Below the pieces are notes generated by a model. It did not search any database and was not told where the DNA came from. It saw only the letters and a program-made list of their open reading frames with translations. 64,000 bases of DNA, from NCBI GenBank assembly GCA_025917655.1, contig CP084608.1, positions 434,001 to 498,000 on the forward strand, written 5' to 3'. The position numbers were made by a program, and so were the translations under genes. Source of the stretch: Chlorella sorokiniana (Eukaryota; Chlorophyta; Trebouxiophyceae; Chlorellales; Chlorellaceae). Positions 23,102 to 33,500 of the stretch are shown here, in pieces; the stretch's first letter is position 1; the number at the start of each line of letters is the position of its first letter.

Positions 23102-24054
23102 TCAGTGAACCGCAGCCGCGGCCTCCGCCCCCGCCCCTGCCGGAGCAACCGCCTCGCCGCTCTGATCTGCGGCTGCCACACGGTTCTCGATGAGCTGCGC
23201 CATGAGCGCGTCGATGCCGATGGGCTCAGCCAGCACGCAGCGCACGGAAGGGTGCGCGGCTGCCGCCTCAGCTGCCAGCGCGGGGATATCGTGCTGCGGT
23301 GTTGTGATCGTCAGGGGGACGGCAGGTCGTCAAAAGCAGCCTTGGGCTGCTTGAGTGTCAGTCATGCGCAGTGCTGAGCCGTGACAGCAGGCTCGCGGCA
23401 GCGGTGGGTTTGGTGCGGGCGCGGCCTCACCTGCACGTGCCGCCCCCGGGAAAGAAAGTACGGCGCGATGATGACGCGGCGGGCGCCCGCGGCAGCGCAC
23501 CGCCCAACAGCCTGCTCGATGGTCGGCTCAGCCAGCTCCATATGGGCAACCTCAACCAGTCGCCGTCCCGTCACTCGCCTGCGTCGGCAAAGAAAGCGCG
23601 GCAACGGCTGGGGCACGCCCGCGGCAGACGGCTCGGCAGATTGCGCGTCACAGCGGCAGCACCGTGGGACAGACAAGCCTGCCGGTGGGTGCCCGCTCGC
23701 ATATGCGGGACAGCCCGTGGCCTCCTGGCTGGTGGGTGCTCACCTGTACAGCTCAGCAAACTCGAGCAGCATGTCGTTTGACTCCGCCTTGCGGGAGCCA
23801 TGGTCAACGATCACCACCCCCACCCCATCCTGGCTGCTGCCGCCACCTTCGCTGCTGCTTCTGCACCGCATTAGCCGGCGAGTGCTCCTGCAGCGCCCGC
23901 TGGCCGCAACAGCGGGCTGCGCCACGCCGGCGGCAGGCGGGCGGCAGCGGTGGGTTGCGGTCTGTTGGATGTATGGCGGGCCGCGCACAGCTTTCATTCG
24001 AGCTAGGCAGCTGCTGCGGGCTGGGGGAAGCCTGACACACAGGCAGTGGGCCAC
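23102..24054 (-). CDS. SIRB: sirohydrochlorin ferrochelatase SirB (CbiX family), plastid
   Basis: Inserts Fe2+ into sirohydrochlorin, the last step of siroheme synthesis in plastids, supplying nitrite and sulfite reductases. Three exons on the minus strand: 24054-23744, 23578-23431 and 23293-23102. Exon 1 has a long Arg/Ser/Ala/Pro leader, then GVVIVDHGSRKAESNDML; the His in DHGSR is the metal-binding catalytic His of CbiX enzymes. Splicing 23744 to 23578 gives ELYRRVTGRRLVEVAHMELA with no gap against the family pattern. IIAPYFLSRGRHVQ then joins HDIPALAAEAAAAHPSVR and LAEPIGIDALMAQLIENR. The enzyme is of the short single-domain type. The C-terminal tail is Ala/Gly-rich. The frame is intact throughout, unusual for this window. 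A second start (MKAVRGPPY) 19 codons in is possible. Confidence 0.9.
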
Positions 24055-24452
24055 TGGGATTGCTTGCCGCTTCTGTGGCTGTTTTTCGGGGCAGTGGGCC
24101 TCAATGGATGCAAGTTAAGGCACAGAGATACAGTGTGAGCTGAGAGACCTGAAAACAGGGGAGCATTGTAGGACGTTTTCTACCGAGACTGAGAATGCGT
24201 GCAGGGTGGTCCTCAGCTCAGTGGCCCTCGCCGTCCTTGGTGTTCACCATTTTGGTTTGTGTCCATTGGAAATTCGTTTCACTTTTGAGTTCCCTGGCCG
24301 CACACAGCCCGCGACGCCTTTGCACACGAGAGCTTCCCTGTGGCGGGCCCCGACGGGTCCCCTGACTCACCCGATACCTCGCAACAGCTCAGCAGCATAA
24401 CTGCAGAGTTCTGCCGTCCTGGGGGAGACGCTGCAGGAGTGCCGACGAACCC
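24055..24452. other. divergent promoter region, SIRB / RING E3 gene
   Basis: The 398 bases separate the start codons of two divergent genes. No further gene is seen. It presumably holds both 5' UTRs and promoters; I see no clear TATA box. Confidence 0.55.
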
Positions 24453-25713
24453 ATGTCTGCAGCGGACGTGGCCCTCCCTGCTAGCCAGCTCCAGCAGCGC
24501 CATGTAGGTACAGGCAGGCAGCAGGCGGCACAGCCGCAGCCTGCGCCACCCGTGCAGCAGCAGCAAAAGGCAGACCCTTTCGAGGAGGAGGACCCCAAAG
24601 CAGCGTTGAATGCCGTGGATGAGAGCCCCGAGGAGTGCATGTTTTCCTGCAACATCTGTTACGACGTGAGGCCCTGCGGCAGCCGCACTGGCCATCGTCT
24701 TGGCGAGCCTGGTGCAGGCCTGTGCTTTCCCCTGCCTGATCTGACACTATTCACCGCTGATCTGTCCCTGCAGCTCGCTTCGGAGCCCGTGGTCACGCTG
24801 TGCGGCCACCTCTACTGCTGGCCCTGCCTCTACCGCTGGCTCCAAGTGCAGAGCCACTGCCGCACGTGCCCTGTGTGCAAGGCTGGCGTGGAGAAGGATA
24901 AGGTCAGCCACCGGAACGTCAAAGGTCGCGGGCAGAGAGATGCAGGGCTGCCCTCCCTCCTGCCGCCACGGTGCTTCCCGCTGCCGCCTGCGGCTCACCC
25001 CTGCCGGCCTGGACCCGCAGGTGATCCCAATCTACGGGCGCGGCGGCAACGAAGACCCGCGGTCCAAGACCAAGGGGGAGCTGGAGACGGTGCCGCAGCG
25101 CCCTCGGGCCAGCGCCCCGCCCCCGTCGTGCGCAACCCGCTCCTCCAGCCTGCCGTCAACGTCAACACGCAGCAGGGCGGCCTGGGCATCATTCCCACCC
25201 TGTTTGGCCTGCCAGGCCCCAACCGTGAGTGGCCGGATGCGCACGCGCAGCTTGCAGAAGGCCGCGTTTTCTCTAGGGGCGGACTTGGCCCAGATTCTGC
25301 GCTCGCGGGCGGTCTGGGATGTCCGCGCGGGCAACTGCCAGGCAGCAGCCTTGCCCCCGGCAGCGACCCATCTGCCTTTTCCGGCCCTCCCACAGATAAC
25401 GGCGGCTACGCAGAGCCGTTGACGCCGGAGCAGCAGCACCAAGCCTTTTTGTCGCGCCTGCTGCTCATGCTGGGCTCCTTTGTCATCATGGTGAGCCGTG
25501 CAGCGTGCACAGGACGCGCTTTGCACCGCCTCTGCAGGGTGGTGCACCTGGCGCTGCGCCTTTGTGTCCTGGCTCCAGCACTTTTGGGACTGCCTTGTTG
25601 AGTCATCCGCAGCTGCAGCAGCGGCGGCCAACGTAGTTGCCCCCCACCACCCCATCCACCCACCACACCCTCCACCCCCTGCTGTTGTGCTGCAGTGCCT
25701 CCTGTTGTTCTGA
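24453..25713 (+). CDS. RING E3 ubiquitin ligase, RNF5/RNF185/RMA type, tail-anchored
   Basis: ER membrane ubiquitin ligase of the class that handles misfolded membrane proteins. Exons: 24453-24665, 24774-24902, 25021-25224, 25396-25490 and an 18-base last exon 25696-25713. The RING is CNIC (exon 1 end) joined to a second half reading CGHLYCWPCLYRWLQ and CPVCKAGV, a C3HC4 arrangement with RMA-like spacing. KVIPIYGRG follows, as in RNF5 homologues. The C-terminal segment FLSRLLLMLGSFVIM, completed by CLLLF from the tiny last exon, is a hydrophobic tail anchor. One base appears missing in a G run at about 25105-25110: before it the frame reads VPQRP, after it QRPAPVVRNP. The N-terminus is Gln-rich. 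TGTAA at 26382 may end a long 3' UTR. Confidence 0.88.
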
Positions 25714-26381
25714 ACCTCCGCCCAACGCCAGCATCACCGCCGTGTGAACTCGGACACCAATTTCAGCCCCACAGCCTGCAGCGGCGCGATTTTCAAGGCC
25801 TCACTGCTGTGTGGACAGCGCCCCACCTGTACCAAGCGGGACAGCCAGGGATGGGCGGCAGCCCCGTCCAGCCCTGCTGAGTGGCGACGTTGTGCCGGCA
25901 TCACGGCCGCGCCAAGTCACGCGCTACGCGCGCTTTGTACCCGCCACCCGTTGCCTGCCCTACAACTCCCACGCCCCGCTGCACTCTTTTGCCCCGTCTG
26001 ACTTTCATCTGCAACGGTTCCCATTCAAGGCGCCTGCCCCGCCCCTCTCTGGCCTGCCGCTACTCGCCCCGCTTTCGTCTCCCAGCCGCCACGGCTTGCC
26101 CATGCTCGTAGCAATAATGTCCGTCGCACTAGCTTTGCCCATCCCCTTGTCCCATAGAAACCTGACGCATACTGCTTTCGCTGGGCGTGCTGGGCGCCCT
26201 CTGAATCCCCTGCTGTTGGCGAGGAGCTCCGTTGCAGCACGGGCCCCCTGTGCTACCCCCTCTCTTGTCTGCATCTCCTGCTCTTGTGCACACACAGTCT
26301 CTCACTCCCCAACTAATACGCCTTTGATTTGCAGCAGCGCGGAGGTCGAGGCTCCCTCTGTGGTCCAGCATGCTGCCGTAT

Positions 26382-26386
26382 TGTAA
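26382..26386 (+). terminator. TGTAA polyadenylation signal, RING E3 gene (candidate)
   Basis: TGTAA at about 670 bases past the stop. The distance is long, so the assignment is tentative. Confidence 0.4.
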
Positions 26387-26614
26387 ACCTACTCAGAGTG
26401 GCTGGTCGGTGTTCACGGCCTTCTGCAAGTTGCCTGGGACAGTTGCCTTAAAAGGCGCAAAGATGGCAGGGCTGTCAGGAAGCGGCACAGCGACGGTCCA
26501 CGCATGGGAACACTCCCCCGGCCTAGATCTCTGTGCGGCCTGCTCCCTGCTGTGCGGCCGAGCAACTGCTTCCTTTCACAAAGGGTTGCGCGAGACACAC
26601 GGCGCCTAGCGGCT

Positions 26615-26619
26615 TTACA
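26615..26619 (-). terminator. TGTAA (minus strand) polyadenylation signal, Pelota gene
   Basis: TTACA on the plus strand, 283 bases downstream of the Pelota stop in the direction of its transcription. Confidence 0.5.
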
Positions 26620-26901
26620 GGGGGAGGAAGGGCAAGGGCCTTCCAGCGGTGCGGAGGGTGACAGGCGGGTCGAGCCACGTGCCGAGCACTTGAGGGGCAG
26701 CGGACCAGATGCTTGCTGTGGAGCTCGCTGCCGCGCCTCAACTTCTGTGAAAGCAGCCGCCGCGCCCGGACAAAACAAACACACCAAACTTTTGCCGCTG
26801 GGGACATCGGCCTGCCTCATCGGTCCTGGCCTGGTCGGTGCTTCGCGGCCCCTCCCAGGAGGCTCCCGACTGCTGAAAGTGCCGCCATCCCGCCCGGGGC
26901 C

Positions 26902-29900
26902 TCACCACTCCGCCTCAAACTCCTGGTCTTCGAGGTCGGGCAGCGGGAAGCGCAGCACAGCAGCAATGCCCGACAGCTGGTTCAGCTGCTCCCCAGACGC
27001 GTGCATCCCGAAAACACGTGCACCGCGCCGCCGCCTGCAGGCAGGCGGGCCAACCCGCGAAGGCCAGGGCTTCAGCGGCGCAGGCAGCAGGGCCAAGCAA
27101 CAGGGGCAAGCAAGGCGTGCAGTGGTGGTGGGTGACGGTGTGACAGGGTGGTGTGGGGGTTGGGAGGGGGTGGGGGTGGGGGCGGGCAGGGACAGGGTGG
27201 GGGATGCGGGGCGGGCGTGGGGGCGGGCAAAGCAACAGCCAAAGAGGAACGTCGCAGCGTTGGCAGCCGGGCCCCACCTGCCGCCACCTCGTCCACCAGC
27301 TGCACGTACCGCTTGCGCTGGCGCAGGTCGTTGGTGCGGAACAGGGAGTCGGTGATGAGCAGCGCCTGCGGCGCAGGCCAGAAACCGTTCTCACTCACAG
27401 CTCGCAGCGCAAGGAAGCTCAAAGGGGAAGGCGAGTGTGCTTGCCAGGGCCCCTCGGCAGCACGCCAGCTTCTCTCCCCGCCACGCCCCCCCAAAAAAAC
27501 CACACACTCATGCAAACAACAAGACAACCGCCGCCACCGCTGCCGCCTCCTCGCCGACCTGTATAGCACCCAGTTCGTGCGCCGCCCTCACGTGCCCGGG
27601 CCCGTAAAAGCGCGGGCCGGGTCCTGGCCCAGCATGGACATGAAGTCTGCCAGCGCCTGCAGGGAGGAAAGGAGGCGGAAGCTGTTGGGCATGGGAGAGA
27701 AAGCTGGCAGAGAAGCAGGGGGGCAGCGAAGGCAGGGGAAGGAGGGCAGCTGGGGTGATGTGTAGAGGGGAAGGGAGGGAGCAGCTGCCAGCTGTGCCCA
27801 CCTGCACCTCCCGCACCGCCTTGGTGTCCCGAATCTGCCCCGCAACGCCGCTGCTTGCCAGAACCTCCCTGCAGACAGGGAAAAGCCCCGGGGCTGGTGG
27901 GCTGCAGGCACAGGGCAGAAACATGCGCGGCTGCCAGCATGGCGCCACCGCGGCTGGCGCAAGCGGGGAGCACTCGACTCTGCCTGGGAGGCCCGGCGAC
28001 GCGGGCAGCGACGCAGGCGGCCACAGCAAAGCAGGCTCAAGCAAGGGCTGCGCTGCCAGCTTGGCACGCCCAGCAGCTGCCCCGCACAAGCTCGAGCATG
28101 CCTAGCCTTCGGAGCGACTGCGGGGCCTCACTTGATGGAGTGCTTGTACGCTGAGGAGGCAGGCGCCAGCAGGATCTTTGACTTGTTCAGCAGCAGCGGC
28201 GCGCGCTCACGCCGCTGCGCCTCTGCAGACGGGCAGGCGGCGAGCACGGTTGTGGGCGGCCATGGGTGCGTGGCTACGGCGGCATGCGCCCACCCAGCAT
28301 AGCCCACCCTGTGCCCATCCAAGTGCAGCAGCAGAACTGCGTGCAGGTCTGGCTTGCATAGCACCACAAACGAAGCGGGAGCCCCGCGTGTGCCCTCCCC
28401 CCGCCCGCCCCCCCCCCCCCACACACACCCGGCACCCACCTTGCTCCAAGTAGGCCCTGAACTGTTCCTTGGCGAAGCCGGGGCCGGCGATGACGAGGCA
28501 GCGCACCACCTCCCAGTCCACGTGGCGGCATACCGCCGCAAACACCTGGCGCAGCAGCGTGAATGGGTACATACAAGGATGAGAGAGTGGAGAGGGGGAG
28601 ATGGGCAGAGGCAGGCTAAGAGCGAGAGGAAGGGCTGGGAGGGCGAGAGTGGGGCCGGGAGGGCAAGCGGCTGTGGTGCAGGCGGCTCAGAGCCTCGAGT
28701 TTGGCACAGCAGCAAGGTGCCCCAGACTGGCCTGCCCCCCCCCCCCCCCCACCGCACCCTCCCCCACACATACATAACGGCGCCCCACCTTGTCGTGGAA
28801 GCTCTCTATGGCCTTTTCGTACCCCGCTGCCGCCGCGCGCTTGCGCGGGATGTTGGCCTCTATTTTGGCGCGGGTGAGTGTGCAGGTGGAGCCCACCAGG
28901 CACAGGTGGGCCAGGCCCTCCTGCAGGGCAGCGGCCGGCGCAGGTGGTCCGGTTCTGAGAGAAGCTGCGCGGGACGCCACGCCCCGCGCAGCAGCGTCGA
29001 CCCGCCGACTTGCCAGCAAGCCGCGAGGGGGAGGGATGGAAGGTGCGCCCCCACGTGGTTCGCCCCATGCTACAGCTCGACGAAGGCGGGTCGGCACAGG
29101 GCGCGGGAGACCCGTCGCGCGCATAAAAAACCCAGGCTGAGCGTTGAGAGTGCGGCGTGCGGGACCAGCGCACCGTGATCAGCAGGACCGCCAGGTCAGC
29201 GGAGGCTGCGGGGTCGCAAGCTGAGCGCACCCTCTCCAGGTCCACACTGTCCCACCCGTCCTGCAGCGCACAGCAGCGACATCGGCGGGCCACCACAACG
29301 ATAGAGATTGCAAACGATGCCAAGCGTTCGGTCGGCATGCGAGCAGAGCCGGCAGAGCGGCGTCAAAGCAAGGGGAATGTCCGCCACCCGGCGAGGGCCG
29401 GGCTGGGCTGGGCAGGGCGCAAGCAGCGGCATGCGCCGCTGCAGCGGACGGGAGCGGGCGCAGGCTGCAGGAGGGGCTGGCGGCACGGTTCCTCGCCTTG
29501 TGCAGGGTGAAGGCGCGGTGCAGCTCCAGCTCCAGCGTGTGGTACGCCCCCAGCTTCACGTGCTCGCTCTCCGTCATGTTGCGGCCCTTGAGCCGGATCT
29601 GCAGGCCTGCCCGCAGCCCAGCAAGCCACCACGCTGAGCGGGTGACTAGGGCCGTGCGGGCGCCGGCTGCCAGCGACGCGGTGCAGCAAGCATCGCGGTC
29701 CCCGCCTACACTGCCGTGCATGCCTTTGTGCAGGGACGATGCTGGGGGGCCAACCCAGCTGCCGCCCACCTTCCGCATCGTACTCGACGGCTTCCACCAC
29801 CACCAGGAGCTTCAGCTTCACCTTTTCGCTCTCGCCGCCCGTGCCCGTGTCACGCTGCACCTTCCTGAAGGTGGTGGCCTCCACGCGATCGCCCTCACGC

Positions 29901-30115
29901 ACCAGGTTGTACGCGTGCCACAAGTCCTCGCCTGGAGGCCAGGCGAAACGCATGCTGCCTCGGTCGCGGCGGCGGGCGGCGCGGCGGTCAGGCAGGCGCC
30001 CTACCCCGTCGCGCGCATGCCCTGCAGCTTCCTGCCGCCAGCACTCACCCTCCTCTGGCACCATCTTGGCCCAGCCGGGCCCCTCCTTTGTGAACTGTTT
30101 GGCTAGGAGCTTCAT
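26902..30115 (-). CDS. PELO: Pelota / Dom34 ribosome rescue factor
   Basis: eRF1-like factor that with Hbs1 releases stalled ribosomes in no-go and non-stop mRNA decay (cytosol). Eleven exons on the minus strand: 30115-30049, 29931-29770, 29606-29497, 29260-29174, 28920-28789, 28545-28440, 28222-28132, 27868-27802, 27656-27559, 27365-27278 and 27034-26902. It begins [15 protein letters not shown] and reads on with [86 protein letters not shown] and a C-terminus [19 protein letters not shown]. As in all Pelotas, no GGQ motif is present. The intron after exon 3 has a GC donor (29496-29495). Two frame slips: a T run at 27606-27609 and a G run at 27006-27008. The catalogue of domains is complete, so the gene is very likely functional. 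Confidence 0.93.
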
Positions 30116-30576
30116 GGTGTGCCGGAGACAGCCCACGCAGGCAATCTAAACCTACAATCCACCTTGAGCATGGTTCAAGGCTACCATACTTCTGCAGGCT
30201 GCTGTGAGCGACAGGCCAGGCTGAAGGCGACGCAATAGCAGTTTGTACGGGGCTTTGATTTACGGAAAAGATGTAGAGTGATCCTGGTGTGCTACCGACA
30301 GCGAATGTCACAGCATGCATGGCGATCTGGGGCTGCAAAGTTGCGCCCTCCAGCCTGGACGGGCGCAACGCAAGGCCTTTCATACTGCGGCACTGCCGAG
30401 CAACCGTATGTATTTCACGTGACAACATGCATGTCGTGTCACCCTAGGTTGTTGTGGGCCTCACCCGCAGCTCTTCGAGGTGCCCTGGTTTCCCTGAAGG
30501 GTGCCGTTCCGCATGACCATCACATCAGAATAAGTGATCTTAGTTTTTGAACGCGTTACAGGCCAGCTTCGCTGCA
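30116..30576. other. divergent promoter region, PELO / diacylglycerol kinase
   Basis: The 461 bases between the two start codons hold no gene I can support. The stretch is less GC-rich than its flanks and should carry both promoters. Confidence 0.55.
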
Positions 30577-33500
30577 ATGGGCCCTCCCGGGTGCCCAGTG
30601 TTGCAGCAGAGTCCCGTGCTCGCGGCCTGGGCACACTTCCTGACTTGGCTGGGCAACGCGGGCTGCCAGCTGCTGGAGCTGGACTGCCGGGTGCCGTCGC
30701 CCGAGGAGCAGTGCGCCACGACGGCGTGGCTGCTGTCGCTGGCTGCCACGCTCCTGCTGGCGGCGGCTGCCCTCGGCTCCCTGCTCACCCGCCTGCTGCA
30801 GTGGCTGACCCAGCGCGACGGCGCGCGCATGGTGATGGTGGCTGCCCAGGTGCTGAAAGAGCTGCGCAAGGCGGCGCCGCAGGAGCACCCCCGAGCGACA
30901 CCTCTTTGCGCCGCCGCCGCCCGGCGCCGCCGCCGACCCGCTGGCGCCGCTGCTCTGCGGCGTGTGCCTCAAGGGCATCGCGGGAGGAGCAGCAGCCCCG
31001 GCAGCCTCCATGCAGTGCTGCACATCGTGCGGCACCACGGTGCACGACAGGTGCGCGAGGCGGGCGTCGCGCGGCTGCCGCCCGCTGTGCTGCGCGGCGC
31101 AGCGCCAGCCCCACTTCTGGCAGGCGCACGGCACCATGCTGGAGCCTGAGGTGCGTATGCATGTGTTTGTATGTTGTTTATCTCTTCTTCGTCTTTCTTT
31201 CGGGGGGGGGGCGGGCGGCTGAGCGGACAACAGCGCATAGCAGCGGCAGGTGCGGTGAACCAGCAGCCCGTTCACTTTTGAAGAACCTGCACGCATGCCC
31301 CATTTCCTTGCTTGGCGGCGTGTGGTTGAGCTGGGCTCGCTGTGCTGTCGGCCTGCAGGTTGTGGAGGGTAGCAGTACCGCAGTCCTCACCTGCCTGTAC
31401 TGCAGCGAGCCGGCAGACGCCGACGCGCTGCCGCCCGCGGAGCCGCTGTGGCGCTGCGCGCTGTGCGCCGCCGCCTGCCACGTGCAGTGCTGGTGCGACG
31501 CGCACCCGCAGCTGCCCGCGGTGGCGACAAAGCTCCGCGCGCTGATGAACGCCACCAGCGGCGGCGCTGGCAGCGACGGCAGGCAAGCGCGTCAGGCACA
31601 GCATGGCGAGGTGGGTAGGCCGCATCCGGGTCAACCCGACGGCCCGCTTGCGCGCCCCTCGACAGTGTTGGTAGCAGCGGCAGCAGCGGCAGCGGCAGCA
31701 GCGAGGACGGCGAGGCGGGCGAGCCCGTCGGCGCTGCAACCCACGCCGAACCAGACGGCGGCGAGCGGGGGTTCCCCGCCACGCCCCCCTCCACCTCGCC
31801 GCGCCAATGGTGCCTCCTGGCTGCAAAGGCTGGCTGCAACCGTGGGCTTCCGTCGCAAAGGTGCTGCTGCGGCAGGCGGGGACGTCGCCGCCCGGGACGA
31901 AAGCGGGTACTGCAGCGATAGCGAGTCGGGTAAGCTTTGCTTGCACCAGGGGCTGCCAGCTGGCGCAAGCTGCGCTGCCCAGAGCTTGCCGAGTGTGGAG
32001 CTCTGCAGCAGGCTGGTGTGCCGGCCATTGCGCGCCTCACCTGCGGCATGAGGGCTGGAGCCGCTGCCTGCCAAGGGCGCTGCACTTCCGACTGGCTCCC
32101 TCTCCAGCCCTACCTCAGCGCCCCTACCCACCACCCCTTGCCTGGCACCCCTGCCCCACTTGGCAGCCCTGAAGCCCCGCTGGAAACAACCTGAGTCAAA
32201 AGCAGCACACAGCCTTCCCTGCTCCCCAGCCCCCTGAGAACACCCCGCTCCCCCTTGCCCCCAACCGCCCCGCAGACGACGTGTTTGACGCGCGGCGCGG
32301 CAGCGGCAGCAAGCTCAGCGAGCCCGTCGCCGCCGCCTGCTGGGCCGTGACGTGCCGCGCCTGGACGAGTGCGGCCTGGGCCCCCACCACCGCTCGGTGC
32401 TGCCGCCGGTGGCGGTGCGGGCAGCGCTGCGCAGCGGCGGCTCCTCTCAAGCCGAGCTGGACCGCCTTCCGGCGGCGACGGCGGCGGCAACTGCGTCGGC
32501 AGCAGGCCGTAAAAGCAAGGGCCTGCCACAAAACGGGGCCGCGGCCCCTGCTGGCACGGCAGGCAGCCCCGGTGCCTCAGCTGGGGGCGCGGGTGGCGGC
32601 TCGGCGGCGGCGGCAGCGGCCGGCAGCGGCAGCGGCCGGCGGAAGAAGGGTGGCTGGTGGCGCAGCCTGTACGGCCCCAAGCGGCTGCAGTGGCAGGACT
32701 ATCGCATAGGTGAGGCTGTGCTGTGCATCAATCGCCCATGTGCGCCTCATCAAGTGCACTGCAAGGGGCGGTTGGGATGCTAGCTGAGTTGATGGCTCGA
32801 GCCAGCGTTGCCCAAGGTTTGACACTGCCGCCGCCTGCCGCGCCGCGCCCCCCCCGCCCGTATCCACCCCCTCCGTCCCTCGTTCCGCATTCAATACGCA
32901 GGGCAGCTTCCTCCCGGCTGCCGCCCCGTCCTCGTCTTCATCAACACCAAGAGCGGGCCGCAGGCGGGCGCCGCCCTGCGCCGCCGCTTCCTGCGCGCCC
33001 TGCACCCGCTGCAGGTGGCTGCCCTTGCTGCGCTGCCTGCCTGCCTGCCTGCCTGCCCGAACATGTTGGCCTGCTCACTGAGCAGCGTGCATGGGGCAGC
33101 CGGCCACGCTGCTGCAAGCAAGGTGCATGCGGGTTGGCTGCTGCGGGGACGCTACCAGGGGAGGGCAAGCAGCAGGGCGCCACCTGCTGTACTTTCATGT
33201 ACTGCCCTTCCTCACAGCCGCCTGGCCTACCCTCTTGCACAGGTGGTGGAACTGCCCCGCCAAGCCCCGACGCAGCGCTGCGCCTGTTTGCGCCCGCCGG
33301 CGCCCGCGCACGCATCCTGGTCGTGGGCGGCGACGGCAGCGGTGGGGGGGCAGGTTGCCTGCTCAAGGGGGATCTGGCTTGAAAGGGGTGGGGCGGCCTG
33401 CCGCTGACGGTTTCCCGCCTTGGGACCCGTGGGCTGTAAGTGGAGTTGGCGGCCTGATGTGCTGTCGCTGGCTGTGCTTGCGCCACCGCCACCAGCAGCC

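Larger units (their letters stand above)
25714..26901. other. convergent intergenic region, RING E3 / Pelota
   Basis: A 1.2-kb stretch between two convergent stop codons. No supported gene. Pyrimidine-rich DNA from about 25900 to 26330 looks like 3' UTR of the RING gene. It holds TGTAA at 26382 (+) and TTACA at 26615 (-), one for each neighbour. Confidence 0.6.
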
